DNA of 64,000 nt from Promethearchaeota archaeon (lineage in GTDB: Archaea; Asgardarchaeota; Lokiarchaeia; Sigyniarchaeales; SOKP01). Position 1 is the stretch's first letter. Every line of letters begins with the position of its first letter. Position numbers and translations under genes: made by a program. This document shows positions 29,098-38,654 of this stretch, in pieces. The notes below the pieces were generated by a model, which did not search any database, had not been told where the DNA came from, and saw nothing but the letters and a program-made list of their open reading frames with translations. The stretch spans positions 1 to 64,000 of the forward strand of contig JAEOTH010000125.1 in assembly GCA_016839915.1 (NCBI GenBank), in the 5' to 3' direction.

Positions 29098-30135
29098 ATG
29101 GTATTAAAAACAAATATAACAGAAATGTTAGGAATTAAGCATCCGATTATTTCTGCTCCAATGGGACCATTTTACACAAAAGAATTAACAGTAGCGGTTT
29201 CTGAAGCTGGCGGTCTGGGAGTATTAAGTCATACCAATCTATTTGGGAAAAATAGTTTAGCAGAAATGAAATCAGATATGGAGTATGTAGTTGAACATAC
29301 AGATAAACCCTTTGGGTTTAATATTAGAACATCAAGATTACAACTTGATGCTCCAGGTCTCTGTCGTGGGATATCAAGATTTATCATGGATAATCCAAAA
29401 ATAAAAGAACAATGTGTATATGCGGTTACTAGCGCAGGATCTCCAAAAACATTACCAAAAGCTAAGACATATCAAAGATTAAAAGAAAGTGGTTCTAACA
29501 TTAAGCATTTCCATGTAGCGCCTGCTTTATGGCTTGCTGATAAATGTGTAACATCTGGAGTTGATGGTATGGTTGTTACTGGTTGGGAGGGTGGAGGACA
29601 TCAAAGTTATGAAAAAATCAGCACCCTAGTTTTACTACAACAAGTTACTAAGAAATATTCAGAGACTCCAATAATAGCATGCGGAGGTTTTAGCACTGGA
29701 GAAGGTTTAGCTTCAGCTTTAGCTATGGGGGCAGGAGCAATTGCGATGGGTTCAAGATTTATTGCTTCAAAAGAAAGTGAATTCCATGATAAATATAAAA
29801 ATATTGTTCCATCTGGAAAAGCGGATGATACATTATGGGTTACTGGAGTTCTTGGTCCAATTCGTCTCTGGAAAAACAATTATTCCTCACACCATGGGGT
29901 TGTAACAAGTAAAGAGGAAAAGATGGCTATGGAAGCGCAGATAACTCCACAGATAGCTATGGAAGACCAAAAACATTATGAAATGACTTATGCTGGCAAT
30001 ATCGAGGATGGGGCTGTTCTATTAGGTCAAAGTATTGGTGTAATTAATTCTATAGAAAGTGTTAAAAACATTGTTGATGATATTATAAAAATTGCAGAAA
30101 AAAGACTAAAAGAAGCAAATAATTATATTTTATGA
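29098..30135 (+). CDS. NAD(P)H-dependent flavin oxidoreductase / nitronate monooxygenase family
   Basis: GIKHPIISAPMG...VTGWEGGGHQ...IIACGGFSTGEGLASALAMGAGAIAMGSRFIASKES. Confidence 0.9.
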   Translation: MVLKTNITEMLGIKHPIISAPMGPFYTKELTVAVSEAGGLGVLSHTNLFGKNSLAEMKSDMEYVVEHTDKPFGFNIRTSRLQLDAPGLCRGISRFIMDNPKIKEQCVYAVTSAGSPKTLPKAKTYQRLKESGSNIKHFHVAPALWLADKCVTSGVDGMVVTGWEGGGHQSYEKISTLVLLQQVTKKYSETPIIACGGFSTGEGLASALAMGAGAIAMGSRFIASKESEFHDKYKNIVPSGKADDTLWVTGVLGPIRLWKNNYSSHHGVVTSKEEKMAMEAQITPQIAMEDQKHYEMTYAGNIEDGAVLLGQSIGVINSIESVKNIVDDIIKIAEKRLKEANNYIL

Positions 30136-30265
30136 TTTTATGCAATCCTTATATTTTTTTTTTTCTTATTTTATTATATTTTAATTAGAACTGCTTAATT
30201 AGAAATGAATTCAAAGAAAAAAATGCAATTAATGGATGGTATAATAAGGGGTCCTTATATTAAAT

Positions 30266-30496
30266 ATGGAGGTGTTTGTTATGAGTAAATATGATGCTGA
30301 AGATTATGTTTATTGTAAAAATTGCGAGAAAGAAATACTCCAAGATAAAGCAATTTATGTAGGTGGAAAACCCTATTGCAAAAATTGTTATCGTGATGCT
30401 GAAGAGTATGAGACCATTGATGTATATAATGATGAGGAGGAGGATAACGATGAGGATGAAGATGAGGAGGATGAAGATGAGGATGAAGATGATTAA
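30266..30496 (+). CDS. Small LIM-like zinc-binding protein with acidic C-terminal tail (ATG 30281 also possible)
   Basis: YCKNCEKEILQDKAIYVGGKPYCKNCYRDAEEYE then DEEEDNDEDEDEEDEDEDEDD. Confidence 0.75.
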   Translation: MEVFVMSKYDAEDYVYCKNCEKEILQDKAIYVGGKPYCKNCYRDAEEYETIDVYNDEEEDNDEDEDEEDEDEDEDD

Positions 30497-30578
30497 ACTT
30501 TTTTACATTGACTTATGACAATTTTTGATAAGAAATAGATAATATTGATAATATATTTTGTTAAGAAATATTATAAAA

Positions 30579-31055
30579 ATGTCAGGAACTAGGCAAGAAA
30601 TTGGGCCATATGAATATATGGATCATTTTAAGAAGAATACAGCGTTAATTGTCTCGATGGATAAAGAAGGAAAGCTCAATGTTATGGCTCTAGATTGGAA
30701 GACTATAGAAGAATTAGACGGTAACTCTGTTATTAGAGCACAAGTAGCATATACACGATATACATATGAATTACTTACTGAAGGAGTAAATGAATTTACT
30801 GTAAATATACCTTCAAATGAAATTAATCATGCAGTGGATATAGCAGGTTCCTATTCGGGAAGAAATATCGATAAAATTAAAGAAGCAAGATTAGAAACGA
30901 TTCCAGGAAAACGAACAAAAGTACCAACCATAAAAAATAGTTTACTAAGTTATGAGTGTCAAATTGTTCATTCATGTAAATCAGATATGAGTAGTCACCA
31001 CTATTTTTATGGTAAAATTTTAATCGCTTATGCTTCTGATGACATAACTAAATAA
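30579..31055 (+). CDS. Flavin reductase-like FMN-binding split-barrel protein
   Basis: TALIVSMDKEGKLNVMALDWKT...YELLTEGVNEFTVNIPS; ATG 30579 MSGTRQEIG. Confidence 0.75.
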   Translation: MSGTRQEIGPYEYMDHFKKNTALIVSMDKEGKLNVMALDWKTIEELDGNSVIRAQVAYTRYTYELLTEGVNEFTVNIPSNEINHAVDIAGSYSGRNIDKIKEARLETIPGKRTKVPTIKNSLLSYECQIVHSCKSDMSSHHYFYGKILIAYASDDITK

Positions 31056-31168
31056 CTATTATTATTTCTAATTATCAAAAGCAATCATTAGAGTTTATTG
31101 TAAATTAATTTTATAAAGACTGAAAAATTCAAAAAACTAGGAACAAATATTAAAGGCGATAAAAAACA

Positions 31169-31753
31169 TTGAAAAATGAAGAAGAAACAGCCCCAAATGA
31201 CTATAAAGGGCGCTTCTCACCGCGCATAATTTTAAACCTTTCACTAATAGGAGTATTTTCTGCCCTTATTTGTATATTAACAATGGTAATATCAATCCCC
31301 ATTCCAGCTACTCAGGGCTTCATTAATATTGGAGATGCTGGAGTAATGATTTGCGGTTTGTTATTTGGTCCGATAATAGGGGGTTTTTCTGGAGGAATTG
31401 GTTCATCTTTAGCTGATATCTTTTTAGGGTTTACTATATATGCCCCTGGAACTTTAATAATTAAGGGTTTAGAGGGTTTTTTAGTAGGAATCATCGCCAA
31501 CCCTAAAAAATATTATAAAAAATTAAATTATAGAGACATTTTGGCTGTTTTAGCCGGAGGTTCAATAATGGCATATGGTTATTTTTTATATGAGGTATTC
31601 GTTTTTGGTTTACAAGCTGCATTATATGAACTCCTGTTAAATGGTTTAATTCAATTTGGATTAGGAGGATTGATCGCGCTGATATTTATAAGTACTGCAC
31701 GAAAACCTATAATTGATAATTTACCACAAGTGTTCGATAAAATCTTTATGTAA
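31169..31753 (+). CDS. ECF transporter S component-like membrane protein
   Basis: MVISIPIPATQGFINIGDAGVMICGLLFGPIIGGFSGGIGSSLADIFLG...APGTLIIKGLEGFLVG. Confidence 0.88.
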   Translation: MKNEEETAPNDYKGRFSPRIILNLSLIGVFSALICILTMVISIPIPATQGFINIGDAGVMICGLLFGPIIGGFSGGIGSSLADIFLGFTIYAPGTLIIKGLEGFLVGIIANPKKYYKKLNYRDILAVLAGGSIMAYGYFLYEVFVFGLQAALYELLLNGLIQFGLGGLIALIFISTARKPIIDNLPQVFDKIFM

Positions 31754-31778
31754 TACAAGAAATTAAAAAAAAATAGGT

Positions 31779-32735
31779 TTAAAAGTTAGAATAAGTCATA
31801 AATTTATTTCCAGACCCTAAACTGTATAGTTCAAATTTTGATCCTCTCTTTGTCTCACAGAACATTTGAATCATTGGAAATAAGTAAATTTGAGTGGTAA
31901 TTTGGGCATCATTATCTTTTTCATGTTTTTTATGATCGTTTCTCGCGGCTCCAATAGTCTTACTTATATTTTTGTTCATATACCCAAGCGAAGCCTCTGC
32001 CTTGGACTCCAATTCTTTAAAATCATTGAATCTAATTCCTTCTACCTCTTCAATCATTTTATGAAGATCTTCTCCAATTTCTTTTTCATATTTCGTTTGG
32101 GCACTACTATGTAGTATTGGGACTCCTGTTACTACTGTTTTGAATGGTACGGGAAGAATTTCATATTTATACATGTTTTTGTGACCCTCACACTCTTTAC
32201 ATGGCTCAGTTTTATTTCCGGTTCCATAGCAGGCGCCACATGGATAAGAGAATGGTTTCTTCTCTTTATTTTGTTCTTCACCTACTAAAACCGTAAAAGT
32301 TTCCTCTATTTTTCCAGTTCCTTTACAAGTCTTACATTTATTTTCTAAATACCCTTTACCTCTACAATTCTTACAGGGAACTGCTTGAATTGACTCAAAT
32401 TGAGGGCCTTTTTCATCGCCTTTCCAATTTTCTTTATTTATCTTTGTAGCACCTTTAAAGGAATAGAATTGTTCTCTACCCACTCTTGGGGCAGAAACTA
32501 AATTTTCTTCTTTCCCTGTTGGAGCGGGACCAAGAGATTTTTTAACAGCAAAATATATTGCTGCTTCTTTCATAGTATCCTTAACATATTCTGCTGCGCT
32601 TATAGCGTCTAAAGAAAAAACTGCTCCTTTAGTCCCAAACTGCTTTTCCATCTTCTTTTTATCAGTTCTTGCGGCTTTCTGCTTCCATTTTAGCCATATT
32701 TCATCAAGATTGGGGGTTTTAATCCTTGTTGACAT
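31779..32735 (-). CDS. DnaJ-type zinc-finger (CxxCxGxG) protein lacking a J domain
   Basis: CKNCRGKGYLENKCKTCKGTGKIEE...CGACYGTGNKTEPCKECEGHK; no HPD J domain. Confidence 0.8.
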   Translation of the reverse strand: MSTRIKTPNLDEIWLKWKQKAARTDKKKMEKQFGTKGAVFSLDAISAAEYVKDTMKEAAIYFAVKKSLGPAPTGKEENLVSAPRVGREQFYSFKGATKINKENWKGDEKGPQFESIQAVPCKNCRGKGYLENKCKTCKGTGKIEETFTVLVGEEQNKEKKPFSYPCGACYGTGNKTEPCKECEGHKNMYKYEILPVPFKTVVTGVPILHSSAQTKYEKEIGEDLHKMIEEVEGIRFNDFKELESKAEASLGYMNKNISKTIGAARNDHKKHEKDNDAQITTQIYLFPMIQMFCETKRGSKFELYSLGSGNKFMTYSNF

Positions 32736-32885
32736 TTTCCTCTCATTTTAAAATTTTAATTAAAATTTCATTAACTTTATTTAATTGATTTAGAATTATA
32801 AAAATATAAAATAGAATGATTTATAATCTTTATATAGAAGAAAATAATTAATAGAAACAAATAAAAGAGAAAAGTCGAATTAATA

Positions 32886-33047
32886 ATGTCTGCTGAAGAA
32901 CGTCAATCAGTTGATTACTTCTTACAATGGATTCAACAGGGTGGCTTAGGTCAATGGTTGGAGCATTTCCTAAATCAAGGGGATGAAGCAAAACTTAGAC
33001 AAATTAAAGAGGTTTATGATAAAATAAAACGGATATTTGGGTTTTAA
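32886..33047 (+). CDS. Small ORF, 53 aa, below the ORF-track cutoff
   Basis: MSAEERQSVDYFLQWIQQGGLGQWLEHFLNQGDEAKLRQIKEVYDKIKRIFGF; isolated in the gap between annotated genes. Confidence 0.5.
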   Translation: MSAEERQSVDYFLQWIQQGGLGQWLEHFLNQGDEAKLRQIKEVYDKIKRIFGF

Positions 33048-33162
33048 TTTTTAAATTCTTTTTATTATCTATTTTTCTGAATACTCTACTTTAAATTAGA
33101 AAATTTGATTTGGTAGCTTTCATTTTTTCTAACAATATTTAAATAAATTAATGGTTTCATAG

Positions 33163-35829
33163 TTGAGTATTCCTTTAAGAAATTTTTTTATAGTTCTTGA
33201 TAGAAATCGTGATCGTAAGAAAGAAATGATTTTTAATATCAATTTCTTCTATCTTAAATCATTTAAAAAAAAAAAGTTTACTTTTTCTTATGTAAATGAA
33301 CCATTTTTTAGAGGAACAGCTATTTTTGGTTTAGATTTTAAAAATAAGATAAGAACATTAAATTTTAACAAAATTGAGAAAGATGGGAGCTCACAACCAA
33401 TTAATCCACATTTATTAAGAAAGTTCATACTATCAGATAATAATAAATTTATTGCTTTTTCAAGCCAAACTTCCTCCAAAGACGTTTCTCCTGTGAAAGA
33501 AATGCTAAAAAGTTTTCATTATAACACGGATAGTATTGTTACTTTAACCTTGTGTAATTCTTGTATGGAAAAACATAAATTTACTTTATTAAATAAAAAA
33601 TTGCAGATTAAATCTTACAAAAGTCAAATCATTTGTTCTGAATGTGCTTTTGAAATAATATTAAATAGAATTAAACTTTCCGGGCTAATTTGCCAAGAAA
33701 AAATAAGCCCTAAATTAAAGAATTTTATAATGCATTTAATATTCAAATTTAGAGACATTAGAAAGGTATTAGAAGCATTTAAGCCCGATTTTGATCCTGT
33801 AATCAATAGAGAAATAACCCTGTATGATATTGAAAAAACTCCTTTAATTAATCAGAAATTTCTTAATCAAAAAATTGAGGATTTAGATATACCACTGAAT
33901 TTTAAAAATGTATTAACACGTTTGAAGTTAGAAACTTTATTGCCAATCCAAGCTATTTCCATTGAAAATGGGTTGTTAACAGAACGCAAAAATCAATTAA
34001 TTATGGCACCTACAAGTGGAGGAAAAACTTTAGTAGGAGAATTAGCGGGAATTTCAAATGTTTTAAATGATAGAAATGCGAAATTGTTGTATCTAGTACC
34101 AATTGTCGCTTTAGCGAACATAAGAACTGAAGAATTTAAAGAAAAATATGAATCAATAAGATTAAAAATCATTAAGAGAATTGGAGAATCTCTATTTGGT
34201 AAAAAAGAGGAAGTTAATATTGAAGATTTAGCTAATGCCCACGTTATTATTGCAACTTATGAGGCAATTGACTATATTTTAAGAAGTGGTAAAAAAGAGC
34301 TCTTAGGTAATTTTGGTACGATAGTTATTGATGAAATTCAAACTTTGATCGATTCAGAACGAGGTTTTTTATTAGATGGGTTGATTTCTAGATTAAAAAC
34401 ACAATTTAATTCTCAATTTCTATATTTAAGTGCAACCTTGGGAGAGCCAGATTTATTAGCTGGAAAATTAAATTGTGAATTAATTAAGTATAATAATCGC
34501 CCAGTTCCGATTGAACGCCATTTATTATTGTGTCAAAATGAAGCTCAAAAGCAAAAATATATATCGAGATTAATTAGAGCAACTTTTTCTGTGAACTCAG
34601 AATATGGCTACAAAGGTCAATCTATTGTATTTACAAATACTCGTAAAAAGTGTGAATCAATATCAGCATATCTGCAAAAGAAAGGTATAAATGCATTAGC
34701 TTATCATTCAGGTTTAACAAATGAAGAAAGAAAAGTTATAGAAAAAAAATTTCAAACTCAGATAATAAGTGGTGTGGTAGCAACTGCAGCTTTAGCAGCA
34801 GGTGTAGATCTTCCAGCTCGTCAAGTAATCTTTGAATCCCTAGCAATGGGAATAAACTGGTTAAGTGTAGCGAGCTTTGAACAGATGTTAGGACGTGCTG
34901 GCAGGTTAAAAAAACATGAAAAGGGTCTAGTATATATAATGGTTGAACCCGGTAAAATATATTCTCCTAAAATGAAAATTACTGAAGAAAATATAGCAAT
35001 AAAATTATTAGGTGGGAAAATTAAAGATTATGAGCTCATCCCTGATGAAGATAGGTCTCAAACAGAAATTCTTGCCTTTATTTCTATGTTTAACCATTGG
35101 ATTTCAAAAAAAAAAATCTATGAATTCTATAATTACTTAATTAATACAGATTTCAATTTAGAGGAAATTATTAAAAATCTAATTTCTCTTAATTTGATTC
35201 GAATTAAAGAAGATTTGAAAATTAAAATAACTCAATTAGGAAAAGCAATTGCTAATTCTTTTTTAAGTGTAAATGAAAGCCTTGAAATAATAAATAAACT
35301 AAAATCTAAATTGCAAAAGCCTATAGAGATTGCTTTAGAATTAAACACTCTCAGAAATGTATATTTATCTAAAAAAGTAGTGGCAGATTTATCCGCCAAC
35401 GTTAATATGAAATATTTCTCAAATAACTTATTCAGTGCAAGTGTACTATCTTTAATGAATGCTGAGTATGTACGGAAGAGAAAATCATTTTCACGTGATT
35501 TTATAGATTTTATAATGAAATTAACTTCTGATATTTTTAATTGCAATTGTAAAGATAATCCCTATTGCGATTGCGGACGATTGAATCTTGAAAAACTGAT
35601 ACTAAATTTGAGAGTAAGAAAAAACATGACTATTGAAGAAATTTCGAATTATTTATCTGAACAATATAGGATATTGGTTTTTAAAGGAGACCTTATTGAT
35701 TACTTAGAAAATTTAATTTACAATATGGAAAGTATTAAAAATATTGCTGATGGTATATCCTATTTAGGCGAGAATTATAAAATGGAAGTTAAAGAAATTC
35801 CCTTTTTAATAGAAAAAATCAAATATTAA
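33163..35829 (+). CDS. Ski2/Hel308-like SF2 helicase with N-terminal zinc-ribbon region and Cys-rich C-terminal segment
   Basis: MAPTSGGKTLVGELAG, DEIQ, YLSATLGEPD, VFTNTRKKCES, AALAAGVDLPARQVIFE, EQMLGRAGRLKKHEKG; CNSC/CSEC and CNCKDNPYCDC. Confidence 0.9.
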   Translation: MSIPLRNFFIVLDRNRDRKKEMIFNINFFYLKSFKKKKFTFSYVNEPFFRGTAIFGLDFKNKIRTLNFNKIEKDGSSQPINPHLLRKFILSDNNKFIAFSSQTSSKDVSPVKEMLKSFHYNTDSIVTLTLCNSCMEKHKFTLLNKKLQIKSYKSQIICSECAFEIILNRIKLSGLICQEKISPKLKNFIMHLIFKFRDIRKVLEAFKPDFDPVINREITLYDIEKTPLINQKFLNQKIEDLDIPLNFKNVLTRLKLETLLPIQAISIENGLLTERKNQLIMAPTSGGKTLVGELAGISNVLNDRNAKLLYLVPIVALANIRTEEFKEKYESIRLKIIKRIGESLFGKKEEVNIEDLANAHVIIATYEAIDYILRSGKKELLGNFGTIVIDEIQTLIDSERGFLLDGLISRLKTQFNSQFLYLSATLGEPDLLAGKLNCELIKYNNRPVPIERHLLLCQNEAQKQKYISRLIRATFSVNSEYGYKGQSIVFTNTRKKCESISAYLQKKGINALAYHSGLTNEERKVIEKKFQTQIISGVVATAALAAGVDLPARQVIFESLAMGINWLSVASFEQMLGRAGRLKKHEKGLVYIMVEPGKIYSPKMKITEENIAIKLLGGKIKDYELIPDEDRSQTEILAFISMFNHWISKKKIYEFYNYLINTDFNLEEIIKNLISLNLIRIKEDLKIKITQLGKAIANSFLSVNESLEIINKLKSKLQKPIEIALELNTLRNVYLSKKVVADLSANVNMKYFSNNLFSASVLSLMNAEYVRKRKSFSRDFIDFIMKLTSDIFNCNCKDNPYCDCGRLNLEKLILNLRVRKNMTIEEISNYLSEQYRILVFKGDLIDYLENLIYNMESIKNIADGISYLGENYKMEVKEIPFLIEKIKY

Positions 35830-37034
35830 GTAGTGTGGATTTCTACAATATCATAATCTTTTAATCTATAATCTAAGCCAACTTTTTTACGCTTCTGACG
35901 GACTCCTTCACGTATAATAACTGCATGATCAAAATTTTCATAAAAACTTCTGTGAATCTTCTCAGCTGTCTCCTTTACAGTTGTTCCTTCATCCATAAGT
36001 AATGGTTTTTTAGCTACAATACCCCCATTCATAGTATATATCCTTATTTTATTTAAAAATTTTAATATTGTTTCACCAAGATCTTTAGGAAAATTTTTTT
36101 TATGGAAACTTGTTCCTAAGATTATAGGAAATTTATTTGAGTATTTTCCCTCTAATATTTCAAAATTCTCCTGTGTGTGAGGAAGATCTCCTTTAGTTCC
36201 TAAAATTATCACTTTTTTATATACTACAGACGGAGTTAAAACGTCAATAATATCATCAAGGTTTATTTCTCCAAAAATTTTTACTATACCATTGCGTATT
36301 CCATTTTCATTTACAATATCCTTAATTTTTTCCGATAACTCTTCTAAATTATCACTAAATTTTGCTTCTCTATTCATATATAGGACTTGGATTTTATTTG
36401 CACCTGTTTTCTCAATTGTCAGAGGTGGTGGAGATTGATTTATCCGAATATCTGCTTTAGATAATTCTTTTAATAATAATCCCATCTGTTCTATAACATT
36501 TCCTGATAAATCTACACATATACATAATAGATCCGCAGATCGAAGTTGTGAAAGAATTTCTTTTCCATTTCCAACTCCTTCAGAAGCACCTTCCATAATG
36601 GAAGGCATATCCACAATCTGAAATCTAATGTTTTGGTAGTTATAAATACCTATTTCTGGAATAGGAGTGAATCTACCAATCTTATCAGTAGCGGCTCCTG
36701 TTAAATAATTTAGAAGAGTTGTTTTTCCTACACCAGGAGTATTAAAATTACTAATGAGTATAATTTGAATTCCTTCTTTTTTTATTGAAAATGGACTAGC
36801 AATTTTTTGAGTGCTTTTCTGTTTTTGTCTCCGCGCTTCTTGTTCCCTTTTCATCTTTGCTAAACGAGATTTATTAAGAGCAACAATTTTCTCTGTTGCT
36901 TTATGTTTAGGAACTAGTGATAAAAATTCCTCTAATTTTTTGATTTTCTCTTCTGTAGAACCAGAATCAAGATACTCTTGATATTTCGCTTTTGCTGCGG
37001 GAGGTAAATTAGAACTCAAAAGAAAACACATCAA
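35826..37034 (-). CDS. DRG/Rbg-like GTPase with C-terminal TGS domain
   Basis: GVGKTTLLNYLTGAATDKIGRFTPIPEIGIYNYQNIRFQIVDMPSIMEGASEGVGNGKEILSQLRSADL; C-terminal TGS-like VKETAEKIHRSFYENFDHAVIIREGVRQKRKKVGLDYRLKDYDIVEIHT. Confidence 0.88.
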   Translation of the reverse strand: MMCFLLSSNLPPAAKAKYQEYLDSGSTEEKIKKLEEFLSLVPKHKATEKIVALNKSRLAKMKREQEARRQKQKSTQKIASPFSIKKEGIQIILISNFNTPGVGKTTLLNYLTGAATDKIGRFTPIPEIGIYNYQNIRFQIVDMPSIMEGASEGVGNGKEILSQLRSADLLCICVDLSGNVIEQMGLLLKELSKADIRINQSPPPLTIEKTGANKIQVLYMNREAKFSDNLEELSEKIKDIVNENGIRNGIVKIFGEINLDDIIDVLTPSVVYKKVIILGTKGDLPHTQENFEILEGKYSNKFPIILGTSFHKKNFPKDLGETILKFLNKIRIYTMNGGIVAKKPLLMDEGTTVKETAEKIHRSFYENFDHAVIIREGVRQKRKKVGLDYRLKDYDIVEIHTT

Positions 37035-37041
37035 TATTAAT

Positions 37042-37497
37042 TTAAAATAAAGAACGGAATCTATCTTCTGTTTTTAGTTTTAAATCTCCTAAAATTTCAT
37101 TAATTCGACTCTCAAATTGCTTGAAGTATTTAGGTTTTTTCGAAAAGATGTCATTAAGAGGATACCGATTGAGAAAATAATTGATTATTTGACTTAACTG
37201 TTCTTTTACTATTGAGGCATCTGTTTCTTTTTCTATAATTGCATATGATAATAAAGGTTGTTTATTGTTTTCATCATCTGATGGTAACATTATCATCTCA
37301 CAATAGCATACTAACTTAAAACTCGCTAGACTGATGACATTTATATTATCTCCAAAGACTTCTGAGGTGAATGACTCCAGAGCTGTTAGGAAACCAGCAC
37401 GTAAATTTGGATCCAAGACATCATCTGAGGATAAATAATATTTAATCTCAACTAAATTGTTCATGCCTAAGTTTATTCCTACTTCAAGAATAGCCAT
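37042..37497 (-). CDS. Longin-like domain protein (candidate), in an apparent operon with the DRG GTPase
   Basis: VEIKYYLSSDDVLDPNLRAGFLTALESFTSEVFGDNINVISLASFKLVCYCEMIM...SYAIIEKETDASIVKEQLSQIINYFLNRYP. Confidence 0.55.
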   Translation of the reverse strand: MAILEVGINLGMNNLVEIKYYLSSDDVLDPNLRAGFLTALESFTSEVFGDNINVISLASFKLVCYCEMIMLPSDDENNKQPLLSYAIIEKETDASIVKEQLSQIINYFLNRYPLNDIFSKKPKYFKQFESRINEILGDLKLKTEDRFRSLF

Positions 37498-37707
37498 TTT
37501 AAAATAGTTAGTTTATAAAAAATCTAGATTGTTAATTGTTATTGTAATATTTTACTTATTATTTCTATTTTTCTTTAAAACCATTATATAATATAATTTT
37601 AATTGTTTTTTAAAATGATAAAGAATATTATTGAAAAAATTTTTTTGGATTATCCTATTTTAGATTACTAGTTAATTTCTAATTTACTAGAGTTATTTAA
37701 AAAGATA

Positions 37708-38571
37708 TTAAGAAGCCTCTGTCTGTTTTTTATACAGAGTAAATGTATTTTCACAAAGCATTGCAACTGTCATTGGGCCAATACCTCCAGGGACTGGAGT
37801 TATTTTTCCACATTTGTCTAAAACATCTTCAAAATCCACATCACCACATAGTTTACCTTCAATTCTATTTATACCAACATCTATAATAATTGCCCCCTCT
37901 TTAATTCTTTCTTTAGTTATGAATTTTGGTTTTCTTACAGCAACAATTATTATATCTGCTTTCTGGATATACCTGTCAATATCTTTTGTAGAAGTGTGAC
38001 AAATAGTTACAGTCGCGTTGCGTTTCAATAACATAAAAATTAAGGGTTTTCCTACTAGATTTGAACGATTAATAATTACTACATCTTTCCCTTTTAATTC
38101 TATATCATTATGCTCTAGAATAGATATAATACCTTTAGGAGTACAAGGACCAGATTCTTCAATATAATCAAAAAGTTTTCCTTTATTAATTGGATTTAGG
38201 CCATCTACATCTTTCAGTGGTGAGATTTTCTCCAATAACTCAGGAACATCATTTTTTAAACTTTCTGGGAGAGGTATTTGTAGTAGAATTCCATGTATAG
38301 ATGGATCATTATTAAGTTTATCAATTTCATTTAAAATCATTTCCTTAGAGATATGCTTGTCTAACTCAACGATTTTAGAATTGATACCAACTTCCTTGCA
38401 TGTTCTATGTTTAATATTTACATATACTTTCGATGCAGGATCCTCTCCTATAAGTATTGTTGCCAATTTCGGGATAATTCCTGTTTTTTCTACCGCTTCT
38501 TTGATTTTTTTTTTCAATTCTAAATTTAATTTGTTTGCTAATTTTTTTCCATCTAATATTTTATTATTCAT
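37708..38571 (-). CDS. folD: FolD bifunctional methylene-THF dehydrogenase/cyclohydrolase (likely start MNNKILDGKK)
   Basis: LATILIGEDPASKVYVNIKHRTCKEVGI...GILLQIPLPE...DVDGLNPINKGKL...PCTPKGI...VVINRSNLVGKPL...TPVPGGIGPMTVAMLCENT. Confidence 0.95.
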   Translation of the reverse strand: MNNKILDGKKLANKLNLELKKKIKEAVEKTGIIPKLATILIGEDPASKVYVNIKHRTCKEVGINSKIVELDKHISKEMILNEIDKLNNDPSIHGILLQIPLPESLKNDVPELLEKISPLKDVDGLNPINKGKLFDYIEESGPCTPKGIISILEHNDIELKGKDVVIINRSNLVGKPLIFMLLKRNATVTICHTSTKDIDRYIQKADIIIVAVRKPKFITKERIKEGAIIIDVGINRIEGKLCGDVDFEDVLDKCGKITPVPGGIGPMTVAMLCENTFTLYKKQTEAS

Positions 38572-38654
38572 GATCCTGAGTATAATAACAATTGAAATTA
38601 AAAAAAGGAAATATATTAATATCAAAATAAAAGTATATTACGATTATAAAATCT

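Noticed and set aside
30420-30495. GATGAGGATGAAGATGAGGAGG-type repeat
   Set aside because: Simple coding repeat for the acidic Asp/Glu tail, not a separate repeat element
38572-38625. N-terminal hydrophobic extension MILIYFLFLISIVIILRI of FolD
   Set aside because: Cytosolic enzyme family; the internal MNNKILDGKK start fits the family, so the extension is probably upstream non-coding sequence
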